Positions 1 to 7,747 of a DNA stretch of 64,000 bases are shown one piece after another. The notes under the pieces are model-generated. The model did not search any database and was not told the origin of the DNA. It was given only the letters and a program-made list of their open reading frames with translations. The position numbers were made by a program, and so were the translations under genes. Position 1 is the stretch's first letter. Each line of letters starts with the position of its first letter. This DNA is from an uncultured Lachnospiraceae bacterium (GTDB taxonomy: Bacteria > Bacillota > Clostridia > Lachnospirales > Lachnospiraceae), in the NCBI GenBank assembly GCA_946628415.1, contig CAMOWK010000006.1, forward strand, positions 1-64,000, written 5' to 3'.

Positions 1-297
1 CAAAAGTTGCTTTTCAGCGGGAGGCTTGTTCGATTGTCAGCAAACCTCCCGGTTAACCCACAATCTCCAGTGTGTTGTACTTTCTCAAACAGCACTCTCC
101 TTATATTTTATTATAATCAAGCCCGAAAGCCTAACCATCATATTTCCTTCTCATAACCTCTAAGTTTGCAGTAGTTGAATTGCCTGCTCAACTATAATTA
201 CATTTGTACCATGCCTGATAACATTGTTCAACTCTATTTTGCTTCCATTGGTCTTAAGTCCAAGTTCTAGACATAATTATTCATCTCCAAATTCCTT
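1..297. other. Gene-free left edge with one stem-loop
   Basis: No convincing coding frame is visible here. A stem-loop spans 18-51: arms CGGGAGGCTTG and CAAACCTCCCG, 11 pairs with one mismatch that becomes a G-U pair when read on the minus strand. No T-tract follows it in either direction, so it is not a clear terminator. It lies downstream of the minus-strand gene that ends at 298 and could be its 3' UTR structure. The rest is AT-rich and unremarkable. Confidence 0.35.
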
Positions 298-1704
298 CTA
301 TTCCCCTCTCATTCTTCTTACATTTCTGTTCATCATGTGTCTTCCGTAATATCTGAAAGCCATCTTTTTGATCGGTGATAATTCCTGATGATGTTCCTTA
401 AGCAGTTCGTCCGGTGAATCGTAGATTCCGAAATTCTGATTAATACCTGTACTCTGAATATAGGTGTTGTTACGATTAAAATCTATGACCGGATTCTTGA
501 AATCTTCAACTCCTACTCCGTATCTGCAAAAAGCTCCGGTACAATTACTATTCTTCTCCTGAAGTTTTTCGAGATAATCCCTATCTATTATAAATGCTTC
601 AAGCTCATACCATGTGCCTTCCAGGTAAACTTCAACCCAGCTGTGAAAAATACTCTTTGGCGCCTGCTTATAGACAAAGCCTGTCATAGCCCCTTCCTGA
701 AGTTCTTTTCTGATAGTAAATCCATGAACTCTGCACGGAATACCAACAGCTCTGAGAAGCGCCATGAAGAGAGTACCCTTAGTGTTGCATTGCCCGTATC
801 CATCCTTCAGAACTTTCGATGCCGGGATACTGTCATCCACATTGTAACCGAATCGAATCTCATCTCTGATAAAATTATAGATTGCCCTTATTTTTTCAAA
901 TTCCGGAAGATTCTTCCATCCACGCTCTCTAATGAGTTCTTGAATCATATAATTATCATAATCCAGCATATGTGTCTTACCAAGGTACGAATCAACCCCA
1001 TCTATCTCCTTTTGAGCATCCTCCTTCTGATTATCTTTTTTCACATCCATCCTCTTTAAACTCATCACAAATGTATACTTACATCTGACATTCGTCTCTA
1101 CCTCAAATCCGTATCTCGAGAAAAATGCCACTTTATCGCTGTAATAGTATTCCTTGAAATATTTAGGTGTCCCTATGCTTTCAAGAATATACATCGGTGC
1201 ATACTTCAGCTTATCCAAGAGTATCGTCTGTCTTTCCCAGTCAAGTATTATAAGTTTTCCGTTCCTTTTAAGAAGTCTACAAGCTTCCGAAAGGAATTTC
1301 TTCAAAGTATCTGAATTACATTCATGAAGAACAAGCCCGATTATTATATAATCAAACATTTTATCCTTTAATCCCGTATCAGTGGCATCCCTGCAGATAA
1401 GCTTAACATTACTGAGGCCCAAATCCTGCACTTTATGTTTTGCTTTTATTAACATAGGCTTCGATCTATCCAGCCCCACAACAGTAACAGCCGGGTTCTT
1501 CATAGCAACACCAATCCCGTTGGTTCCTGTGCCGCAGCACATATCAAGAACAATAGCCTTTTCGTTAGGTATCATTTCTCTTAATACCTCTCTGGGATTC
1601 CTTCCATTCTTTCTTCCATTATCCCTAAAAAATGTCTTGTCCAGAATATCATATCCCGGTGATATAAACTTATACATCCATTTACTTATCGCTTTACTAG
1701 CCAT
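298..1704 (-). CDS. Methyltransferase-transglutaminase fusion protein
   Basis: A 468-residue protein with two enzymatic domains. Residues about 1-215 form a class I SAM-dependent methyltransferase: motif I is VLDMCCGTGTNG (about 52-63), an acidic VVGLDRS follows at 75-81, and there is a motif IV-like DYIIIGLVLHE. After a charged linker (220-240), residues about 245-410 are transglutaminase-like: GYGQCNTKG with Cys306, then FHSWVEVYLEG with His354. The third catalytic position, usually Asp, appears to be Glu369 in WYELEAF. AGGAGA sits 8 nt before the ATG, which supports the start. Substrates are unknown. The two domains are unlikely partners, so a peptide or protein modification role is only a guess. 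It could also be a protease-like rather than crosslinking transglutaminase fold. It stands alone, without an operon partner. Confidence 0.85.
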   Translation of the reverse strand: MASKAISKWMYKFISPGYDILDKTFFRDNGRKNGRNPREVLREMIPNEKAIVLDMCCGTGTNGIGVAMKNPAVTVVGLDRSKPMLIKAKHKVQDLGLSNVKLICRDATDTGLKDKMFDYIIIGLVLHECNSDTLKKFLSEACRLLKRNGKLIILDWERQTILLDKLKYAPMYILESIGTPKYFKEYYYSDKVAFFSRYGFEVETNVRCKYTFVMSLKRMDVKKDNQKEDAQKEIDGVDSYLGKTHMLDYDNYMIQELIRERGWKNLPEFEKIRAIYNFIRDEIRFGYNVDDSIPASKVLKDGYGQCNTKGTLFMALLRAVGIPCRVHGFTIRKELQEGAMTGFVYKQAPKSIFHSWVEVYLEGTWYELEAFIIDRDYLEKLQEKNSNCTGAFCRYGVGVEDFKNPVIDFNRNNTYIQSTGINQNFGIYDSPDELLKEHHQELSPIKKMAFRYYGRHMMNRNVRRMRGE

Positions 1705-1737
1705 AAATTATCTCCTGTCACTTTTTATTTTTTGTTT

Positions 1738-1781
1738 ATATGTTCATCTGTTCATATGTTAACACGTATTTTCCTATACGT
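1738..1781 (-). promoter_or_regulatory. Possible control region of the fusion gene
   Basis: Upstream of the fusion gene there is a direct repeat TGTTCAT-C-TGTTCAT (1741-1755). Beside it is an inverted repeat ACGTAT-6 nt-ATACGT (1764-1781). Either could be an operator, but no regulator gene is adjacent and no strong -35/-10 pair is evident. Confidence 0.25.
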
Positions 1782-1876
1782 CAATAAAAAAAATACCTAT
1801 CCGATGTGATATGTACTTTCTTCAAAAGCCTTATGAACAAACTGATATTTAATCACAATTAAACAACATATGAATA

Positions 1877-2428
1877 TCAGTTCTCATCCTCATCATTCCA
1901 GATACAGTAATACTCATCCTCCTCATCCCATGGAGTATTACCTTCTGATGGGCCAACATATTTAACTTCTTCCCCTCTTATTATAATAGAGCACTGGTGT
2001 TCCGGTTCCCATGGACACTCTGTTTCTATACAGTAACCTATTTCTATGGCAGCATCCTCCTCTTCAGGTAATTCAACATATAATCTTGGATGTGACAGAC
2101 AGCTTAAAAGCTGTTTCCCAGACTTATACACTTCAATAGCCTTTTCTGTATCAGCCACTATATCATCATATATTTCCATAGCTTTCCACTCATCATACAT
2201 ATAGAACATAAACTTTGACAGCTTCTGCTGAATTTCGTCAAGCACTTTCTGATTAGCACTAAGATTATTATAGTGTTCAATGCATTTCTCGGCATATTTC
2301 CTTGATTCATCCGAATCATCAAAAATAGTAATATTCATTTCTCCCTGAAACAGTGATTTCGAATCAAATACACCCTCAAGCCATCCCATTTCATTTATAT
2401 CAGGTTTTAAATCTCTGATTTTTGACAT
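1877..2428 (-). CDS. Unknown acidic protein, possible immunity-type fold
   Basis: A 183-residue acidic soluble protein without signal peptide or membrane segment. The C-terminal third has a pattern of the form EIGYCIETECPWEPEHQ followed by an IIIRG..KYVG strand pair and a very acidic tail (DEEDEYYCIWNDEDEN). This loosely resembles DUF6985/DUF2004-type small proteins, which often accompany toxins as immunity proteins. That match is from memory of the pattern only, and no toxin gene is adjacent. It sits 28 bp downstream of the GNAT gene on the same strand and may be co-transcribed with it. Confidence 0.7.
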   Translation of the reverse strand: MSKIRDLKPDINEMGWLEGVFDSKSLFQGEMNITIFDDSDESRKYAEKCIEHYNNLSANQKVLDEIQQKLSKFMFYMYDEWKAMEIYDDIVADTEKAIEVYKSGKQLLSCLSHPRLYVELPEEEDAAIEIGYCIETECPWEPEHQCSIIIRGEEVKYVGPSEGNTPWDEEDEYYCIWNDEDEN

Positions 2429-2456
2429 ATACTTACCCCTTTACTTTCCAAAATAA

Positions 2457-3248
2457 TTAACCTATCGTACATAGTTTACCTCGAAGGACATATCCTATTT
2501 TTTCATAACATGCATTAGAAGCCGCATAATCCGCATCGGTATAAAGCATTGGTATATATCCTTCTTCTTTAGCCTTCATCGTAACCTGATAAACAAGGTT
2601 TTCCGCATAATGCTTTCTTCGAAACTCAGGCCGGGTAAATACGAGATTTATCGACGCCATATCTCCGGAAAGAGCATATTTGCAGCTTGCTACGCTGTTT
2701 CCCCGTCCGTCTTTCCAAAAATACATATTGCCTTCGCGGATAAAAGATTCTGCATCTTTCCTGTACCCTTGAATATCCTGCTGGTCAATTCCGATTTCCC
2801 TGTGGAACATATCCAGAAAAGAAACCAGTTCTTCCATATCCTGCATCTCACAACGATGTACTCCGCCATCCGCTTCTGTTCTCGGACTGATAGGATTTAG
2901 ACAATCATAGGCAAACATATTTGTGGATACTTTCATCTCTAATCCTTCTTCTGCCGCCCTCTTTATGATATACTCTGCAAGTGCATATTTGACATTAAAA
3001 TGATATTCTCCTGTTAGCAGTTTATTCTCTTTAGCAAGCTGATATACCTTCTCCATTTCCCCTTTCGAAGCATCATCCGACGTCCAGATCCAGACTGGAA
3101 AAGGATGTCCCGTAAAACATATAATCAACCTTTCATGGTCAGGCAGTAACAATCTACATTCTCCGCCCATAATCTTTTTAAGAACAAAGAATGTATATTT
3201 ATCCGCTTCTAAAATTTTGTAGTCTCTTTCATCAACAAAAGTATCCAT
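2457..3248 (-). CDS. GNAT-family N-acetyltransferase
   Basis: About 263 residues. The C-terminal half carries a GNAT fold: strand INLVFTRPEFRRKHYAENLV holds the acetyl-CoA loop, here a degenerate RRxxxA form of Q/RxxGxG/A, followed by the helix QVTMKAKEEG and the closing strand NACYEKIGYVLRG. The N-terminal half is a second, weakly GNAT-like region, as in two-domain acetyltransferases. I prefer the ATG at 3248, because GGAGG lies upstream of it and the longer start at 3281 has no ribosome binding site. The GGAGG spacing of about 15 nt is long; a TTG one codon upstream is an alternative. The acceptor substrate cannot be predicted. Confidence 0.8.
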   Translation of the reverse strand: MDTFVDERDYKILEADKYTFFVLKKIMGGECRLLLPDHERLIICFTGHPFPVWIWTSDDASKGEMEKVYQLAKENKLLTGEYHFNVKYALAEYIIKRAAEEGLEMKVSTNMFAYDCLNPISPRTEADGGVHRCEMQDMEELVSFLDMFHREIGIDQQDIQGYRKDAESFIREGNMYFWKDGRGNSVASCKYALSGDMASINLVFTRPEFRRKHYAENLVYQVTMKAKEEGYIPMLYTDADYAASNACYEKIGYVLRGKLCTIG

Positions 3249-3327
3249 CAAATCTTTTCTACACCTCCAAACCATAGTCATATTAACTTTGGTGGATTTT
3301 CTTGCAATGTATTATTCCGGTTTTACC

Positions 3328-3535
3328 ATACCTTATCGAACGGCATTTGATGGCCGTTCGATAGCCCTACGTGTAGCTCCTTCGGAGCTAGGTCAGTACG
3401 GTATCCGAACACTTGATGTGTTCGAATACCTATACCTTATCGAACGGCAAATGATAGCCGTTCGATAACCCTGCGGGTAGTTCCTTCGGAACTAGGCCAG
3501 TACGGTGCCCGAACACTTGATGTGTTCGGATACCT
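3328..3535. repeat. Tandem 104-bp structured repeat, two copies
   Basis: Two head-to-tail copies (3328-3431 and 3432-3535) each fold into three hairpins. H1 has 11-bp arms TATCGAACGGC/GCCGTTCGATA (3334-3363 and 3438-3467). H2 has arms TAGCTCC/GGAGCTA in copy 1 (3374-3390) and TAGTTCC/GGAACTA in copy 2 (3478-3494), both around a TTC loop. H3 is a 31-nt hairpin (3400-3430 and 3504-3534). The paired C-to-T and G-to-A change in H2 keeps the stem intact, which indicates selection on structure. The array lies between two minus-strand genes, and copy 2 reaches the stop codon of the gene that starts at 4163. Confidence 0.85.
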
Positions 3536-4163
3536 ATACTATATCAAATGAAACTTCCGGTTCCTGTGTACTATAGTCAACAAGTATATTTACGTTATAA
3601 AAACTATCATGTTCCGGGTTCTCAGCAGCATCTATGCCAATAGATATTTCTATATGATCATCATAAATAGACAGTCCCATAACATACCATTTCTCTTTTA
3701 GATACTTTAAACTGAAATCGTTCTTTAAATGTATATCCCAATCACTACCACTATTATCTTCAAAAAACGTAGTAATCTTTTTATAAATTTCGTCATAACA
3801 TTCTTCCATTATCTGATCGGATTTTTTATAAATACTTTCCATGGAAGTAAAGACATAATCTATATTATCTTCTCTCACTAAAATTTCATACAAATCATAT
3901 GAAGCATCCTGTTTATCACCGAAAGAATGATTACCAAATCCACCTAATATATCTATGTAACATACATCTTTCGAACTTATGTCTTTAACTAAAATCCCTT
4001 TTCCAAAATACAAATTTTCAATTTCTACAGCAGATAGTTTTTTCTTATTATCATATTTCAAATAATTTAATCTTTTCAGTTTCTTTTCAATCTGTTTCTG
4101 TTCTTTGGTTAAAGCAGGGCTTTCTTCATTATCCACATTAAACAATTTGCTAAAAAACGACAT
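3534..4163 (-). CDS. Unknown cytoplasmic protein
   Basis: A 209-residue protein that I do not recognise. It starts MSFFSKLFN and has a lysine-rich helical stretch (about 20-45) and then a mixed alpha/beta body with alternating acidic strands. The end is DYSTQEPEVSFDIV. There is no signal peptide, membrane segment or cysteine pair. Its stop codon lies at the edge of the structured tandem repeat, so the last residues may have been altered by repeat insertion. The neighbours are a decayed hydrolase upstream and the GNAT gene beyond the repeat, which give no functional hint. Confidence 0.65.
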   Translation of the reverse strand: MSFFSKLFNVDNEESPALTKEQKQIEKKLKRLNYLKYDNKKKLSAVEIENLYFGKGILVKDISSKDVCYIDILGGFGNHSFGDKQDASYDLYEILVREDNIDYVFTSMESIYKKSDQIMEECYDEIYKKITTFFEDNSGSDWDIHLKNDFSLKYLKEKWYVMGLSIYDDHIEISIGIDAAENPEHDSFYNVNILVDYSTQEPEVSFDIV

Positions 4164-4197
4164 GATTTACACTCCAATCCAAGTTTAAGGTTATCTT

Positions 4198-4560
4198 TTA
4201 TTGCCATACGGTCTTTATCCAGGCAATCAATTCCATTTTCATTCTTTCTCTGTCTCCTGCACATTCCTTAGGATGCTGCCGTTCCGATTTGAAGGCCATC
4301 TTATATATCCAAGGAAGATGAACAATAGCTGCATGACTCATATTCTCAAAAGCAACATGCTTATGTTCATATTGAAATGATACAGATTCCAGTTTTTCCT
4401 CCATCATGCATGCGCTTTCATACGAAGGCCATACCTCGTCATGTTTTGATGATATAAAAAGAACCGGTCCCCTTATGTTCTCAACCGGAATGATCGTATC
4501 CGGAGTAACAGTTTTATCACTTTCTTTAAACTTTCAATATAAACTGTACTTAATGCATGA
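4198..4560 (-). pseudogene. Frameshifted remnant of a BAAT-C-type hydrolase
   Basis: Reading leftward from about 4415, the frame gives IRGPVLFISSKHDEVWPSYE, then YEHKHVAFENMSHA, and ends ELIAWIKTVWQ. This is the C-terminal part of an alpha/beta hydrolase of the bile-acid-CoA:amino-acid N-acyltransferase C-terminal type, with the Asp and His catalytic regions (KHDEVW, ENMSHA). The same frame is closed by a TGA just upstream, while a second frame supplies HALSTVYIESLKK. The two join near the A-rich stretch at 4510-4530, so a single-base frameshift broke the gene. The N-terminal half with the nucleophile elbow is absent. A 69-codon open frame from 4407 is only the tail. Confidence 0.7.
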
Positions 4561-4575
4561 ATGCAGTAAGCAGTT

Positions 4576-4704
4576 TCAGGTGTATGCAAGAAGTACACAC
4601 ATAACCGCAAAAACACTCGTAGTGATAATTGCTATTATGTTAGCTGCTTTCCCTGCAAATGCCTTCTTTGCTATAAGTATGACCACCGCCGAGTAATCTA
4701 TCAC
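4576..4704 (-). pseudogene. Possible remnant of a small membrane protein
   Basis: A 42-codon frame from a GTG encodes a basic stretch (AKKAFAGKAAN) followed by one hydrophobic segment (IIAIITTSVFAVMCVLLA) and then stops. It has no good ribosome binding site. It may be the end of a decayed membrane protein gene beside the broken hydrolase, or simply chance. Confidence 0.2.
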
Positions 4705-4768
4705 TCTAAGAATGATATACTATTTCCTGAAGAAAATCATTAAATACCTCTGAAATAACTCGTAAATC

Positions 4769-6394
4769 TCATATATCTAACACCTTTGTTGCCAGCTTCT
4801 CCCGAAATCGTACATCATGTTCAACTATGATCATAGTCGGTCTGAAGCTTTCTATCAGCTTCTCTATCTGCATTCTTGAAAATACATCTATATAATTCAG
4901 CGGTTCATCCCATATATAGAGATGAGCCGATGTAAGAAGGCTTGCCGCTATCAGTACTTTCTTCTTCTGTCCTTCCGAATACTCTTCTATGTTCTTCTCA
5001 AACTGAGTCCTTCCCATATCCAGCTTACGAAGCAACGTAAGGAAGATACTGTAATCCAGATTATGATTCTTAGCGTATTCTTTAAGACTTCCACTTAAAT
5101 GAGATGTACTTTGATTAATGTATGATATAACCAGACCGCTGGCCGTCTCCAGTTTTCCAGAAGTTACCATATTACCGGTATCTTTACCCTGCAGCATATC
5201 ACCACTTTCTTCACCTTGCAGCATATCACCACTTTCTTCACCCTGCATCACATCAGCCACTTCATGATAAGACCCTCTCTTATTATTTATATCATTTATG
5301 ATTGCTTTAATCAGAGTGGATTTGCCACAACCATTCTCACCATTCAGGAAGAGAATATCCCCCTGCATCAGCTGAAATGTTATATCTTCTAATATTATTT
5401 TTGTTTCCGCGGCACTCCTGTATCCAAGCGAAAAGTTCTTACATTCCACAAGACATTTCTTATGATGAGTAAGGGGGATAAGCTTAAGATCATCCACTTT
5501 TTCGATATCATTTAGAAGCCCTTCCTTCTCTTCAATCTCCCTGTCAATCCTTTTCTCGAAACTCTTTACACGGGACTGCATTTTCTTGGTCTTGGCTCCT
5601 ATATAAGCTCTTGTACTTATATTTCTGTCATGCTCTTTTATGGGATCATATCCTATCTTGATGTTTTCATTTTTATCAGCCCATCTGCCTGACCTGTCCG
5701 CTGCAGCCCTAAGTTTACCGATTTCCTTCATATGTTTTTCATTTTCAGCTATCGCGAAAGCATCAGCCCTTTGCTTATTCTCCCACCAGCTGGTAAAGTT
5801 ACCCGATACAACCTCAACCGATGCCTTATTCAGTACAAGCATATGGTCACATACCGCATCCAAAAGGTCACGATCATGAGACACCAGGATAAAGCCCTTT
5901 TTAGTATTTAGATATTCCTTAACTATCTCTCTGCCATCCTTATCCAAATGATTTGTGGGTTCATCAACAAGAAGAAATTCATTTTCTCCTGAGAAAAGAA
6001 CTGCCAGCATCGCTTTCGTTCTTTCGCCGTGACTGAGAGTCCTGATCGGCCTGTAAAGAATCTCCGGATCTACACCAAGAGAATTTATCTCACAGATAAT
6101 TCTCCAGTTTTCTACTCCCGGCTTCCATTCTTCTGAAAGCTCATCAACTGTCTTATCCATTTCCGATTCTGCAATCTGATAAGGGAAATAATCAAACACC
6201 TTATCTGTAATTATGCTACCTGAATACTCATATCTACCAAGTAAGAGCCTTAGCAGTGTGGTCTTACCTTTTCCATTTCTACCTATAAATCCTGTCTTCC
6301 AGTCTGTATCAACTGAAAATGATGTGTTTTCAAATATATTATCAAAACTGCCTTCGTAGCAGAAGGTCAGTTCTGAAACCTGTAATAATGACAT
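4769..6394 (-). CDS. ABC-F protein, Lsa-like antibiotic resistance type
   Basis: 541 residues, with two ABC ATPase domains and no membrane segment. NBD1 has Walker A GRNGKGKTT (about 38-46), signature LSHGERTK and Walker B LLVDEPTNHLD. NBD2 has Walker A NGENGCGKST, a degenerate signature EYSEGQKKK and IWDEPLNYID. The interdomain linker (about 190-300) is charged and helical. The overall pattern resembles the Lsa group of ribosome-protecting ABC-F factors, which displace lincosamides, pleuromutilins and streptogramin A. Drug range here is inferred. I chose the ATG at 6394 because GGAGGTG lies 7 nt before it. A 27-bp tandem duplication lies inside NBD2. Expression is probably attenuator-controlled, as the leader features describe. 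Confidence 0.88.
   Translation of the reverse strand: MSLLQVSELTFCYEGSFDNIFENTSFSVDTDWKTGFIGRNGKGKTTLLRLLLGRYEYSGSIITDKVFDYFPYQIAESEMDKTVDELSEEWKPGVENWRIICEINSLGVDPEILYRPIRTLSHGERTKAMLAVLFSGENEFLLVDEPTNHLDKDGREIVKEYLNTKKGFILVSHDRDLLDAVCDHMLVLNKASVEVVSGNFTSWWENKQRADAFAIAENEKHMKEIGKLRAAADRSGRWADKNENIKIGYDPIKEHDRNISTRAYIGAKTKKMQSRVKSFEKRIDREIEEKEGLLNDIEKVDDLKLIPLTHHKKCLVECKNFSLGYRSAAETKIILEDITFQLMQGDILFLNGENGCGKSTLIKAIINDINNKRGSYHEVADVMQGEESGDMLQGEESGDMLQGKDTGNMVTSGKLETASGLVISYINQSTSHLSGSLKEYAKNHNLDYSIFLTLLRKLDMGRTQFEKNIEEYSEGQKKKVLIAASLLTSAHLYIWDEPLNYIDVFSRMQIEKLIESFRPTMIIVEHDVRFREKLATKVLDI
5169..5250 (-). repeat. 27-bp tandem repeat inside the ABC-F gene
   Basis: Two nearly identical 27-bp units (5187-5213, 5214-5240) are flanked by diverged partial units. 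They encode the nine-residue repeat MLQGEESGD within NBD2, between Walker A and the Q-loop. Being in-frame, copy-number change by slippage would alter the length of a surface loop without breaking the frame. Confidence 0.8.
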
Positions 6395-6404
6395 AGTATC
6401 ACCT

Positions 6405-6442
6405 CCGAAAAAAATCACCGCAAGGAATAACCCTGCGGTGAT
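6405..6442 (-). terminator. Intrinsic terminator in the ABC-F leader
   Basis: A 9-bp stem ATCACCGCA/TGCGGTGAT (6414-6422 and 6434-6442) with an 11-nt loop is followed on the minus strand by a run of seven T, directly before the GGAGGTG of the ABC-F gene. Lying between a promoter and its gene, it is an attenuator rather than a gene-end terminator. Confidence 0.85.
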
Positions 6443-6508
6443 AAACTCAAAGATATGCCCAAATAACGGACTAAACTATATCATATATCGGAAACCACTT
6501 TTTAGAAT

Positions 6509-6613
6509 TATTTCTTGCATCCCACAGTAATAGCACTTTAAAACATAGTGGTATATTGCCACCTAAAATGCTTATGCTAAAACTGCACATCAGTTAATTA
6601 TCTGCAAGAAATA
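6509..6613 (-). promoter_or_regulatory. Attenuator leader RNA pairing with the leader peptide
   Basis: The leader-peptide coding sequence (6603-6613) is complementary over 11 bp to 6509-6519. Inside that, 6575-6585 pairs with 6525-6535 around a 2x2 mismatch. An inner GTGG/CCAC hairpin sits at the tip. A ribosome stalled on the leader peptide would open this long stem. The alternative partner that would melt the downstream terminator is not obvious by eye. Confidence 0.65.
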
Positions 6614-6621
6614 TATCTCAT
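6598..6621 (-). CDS. Leader peptide MRYISCR of the ABC-F gene
   Basis: A seven-codon reading frame (MRYISCR, then TAA) has one of the strongest ribosome binding sites in the window, AAGGAGGAGA, ending 4 nt before its ATG. It lies about 25 nt after the presumed transcription start and upstream of the intrinsic terminator and ABC-F gene. Known antibiotic-resistance ABC-F genes often use such peptides: drug-stalled ribosomes on the short frame change the fold of the leader and allow read-through. That this peptide does so is inferred from position and base pairing. Confidence 0.7.
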   Translation of the reverse strand: MRYISCR

Positions 6622-6652
6622 TGGTCTCCTCCTTTTTTCTTAGTTCTTTCGT

Positions 6653-6681
6653 AGAATAACAAATCATCAAATAATTTGCAA
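6653..6681 (-). promoter_or_regulatory. Promoter of the ABC-F leader
   Basis: TTGCAA (-35, 6676-6681) and TATTCT (-10, 6653-6658) with an exact 17-bp spacer on the minus strand. Transcription would begin near 6646, giving a leader of about 250 nt before the ABC-F start codon. Confidence 0.55.
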
Positions 6682-6769
6682 GTAATATTTAAGTTCTTAA
6701 GCCTGCTTTCATCTCATAATTAAACACACCATATATGTAGACGACGTGGCAACTCCAAAGAGATTTAAT

Positions 6770-7741
6770 CTACGCACCGGTGATTTCGCCATAAGATTTA
6801 AAGCCATACGCGCCCTTAGCACTTTTAACGCCTCTTGTAATCGCCTCGCTCACAACCTCTGCAGCCAGTGTGCCGACAAGATTCATATCAGCCTTTATAT
6901 CTCCGACTGACACCGCATAAATACTGTCTCCATCGCAACTTGTATGGACAGGATTTATAGATCTGGCATAACCATCATGTGCCATACCGGCGATCTTGCA
7001 TAGTGCTGCCTTATCAAAAGCGGCATTTGTTATAACAACTCCAAGAGTAGTATTTTCGACAAAACGGTTTTCCACAACATCCGTCTTACTTGTCATAATC
7101 TGAAACGTGCTTCTGAAACCTTTTTTATCTTCCGCAAGCAACCCGGCAATCTGCTTTCCCGTTCTATGGTCAAACACATCACCAAATGCATTGACAGCAA
7201 CTATTGCTCCGATATATAGATCACCTATACTCACAGCATAACTGCCTATTCCGCTTTTGGTGCAATAGTCCATCCCGAGAATCTTCCCAACTGTAGCTCC
7301 GCAGCCTGCGCCATAATTACCATCCTTGTAATTGGATGAATCGAGCGCCGCCTGACATGCCTTATAACCCATAGCCACGTCAGGTCTTATAAATGCATCG
7401 CCCACAGTAAGATCAAACAGATCGGACTGAACCACCAAAGGGACTTTGGTAACTCCAACATCAAAGCCTATTCCTCTTTCTTCAAGGCATTCCATGACTC
7501 CGTTTGCGGCGCCCAGTCCGAAGGCACTCCCACCGGCTAGAACGACTGCGTGAATCTTTTCAGCCGCCATAAGTGGATTAAGAAGTTCTGTTTCTCTTGA
7601 TGCAGGACCTCCGCCTCTTACATCAAGTCCTGCTGCCATTCCATCAGGTGCCACAATAACAGTACACCCTGTTCCGGCATCAGCGTTTTCTGCCTGTCCG
7701 ATTTTTACCTGCTTAAAATCAGTAATACTTATTTCTCTCAT
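6770..7741 (-). CDS. P1-family (DmpA/NylC-like) self-processing peptidase
   Basis: 323 residues. The protein matches the S58/P1 family of N-terminal-nucleophile hydrolases, which cleave themselves into two chains. The glycine-rich KIHAVVLAGGSAFGLGAANG (63-82) and GCGATVGKI (147-154) are family hallmarks. The self-cleavage site should be Asn230-Thr231 in VENTTLGVVITNA, making Thr231 the nucleophile. Relatives act on beta-amino-acyl or N-terminal aminoacyl peptides and, in NylC, on nylon oligomers, so the substrate is unknown. There is no signal peptide, so it is probably cytoplasmic. It starts 6 nt after the end of the polyphosphate phosphotransferase gene with a poor ribosome binding site, which suggests translational coupling. 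Confidence 0.88.
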   Translation of the reverse strand: MREISITDFKQVKIGQAENADAGTGCTVIVAPDGMAAGLDVRGGGPASRETELLNPLMAAEKIHAVVLAGGSAFGLGAANGVMECLEERGIGFDVGVTKVPLVVQSDLFDLTVGDAFIRPDVAMGYKACQAALDSSNYKDGNYGAGCGATVGKILGMDYCTKSGIGSYAVSIGDLYIGAIVAVNAFGDVFDHRTGKQIAGLLAEDKKGFRSTFQIMTSKTDVVENRFVENTTLGVVITNAAFDKAALCKIAGMAHDGYARSINPVHTSCDGDSIYAVSVGDIKADMNLVGTLAAEVVSEAITRGVKSAKGAYGFKSYGEITGA

Positions 7742-7747
7742 AATATT

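Noticed and set aside
4406..4696. A plus-strand frame of 96 codons opposite the hydrolase remnant
   Set aside because: The minus-strand reading matches a known family. The plus-strand one matches nothing and has no binding site.
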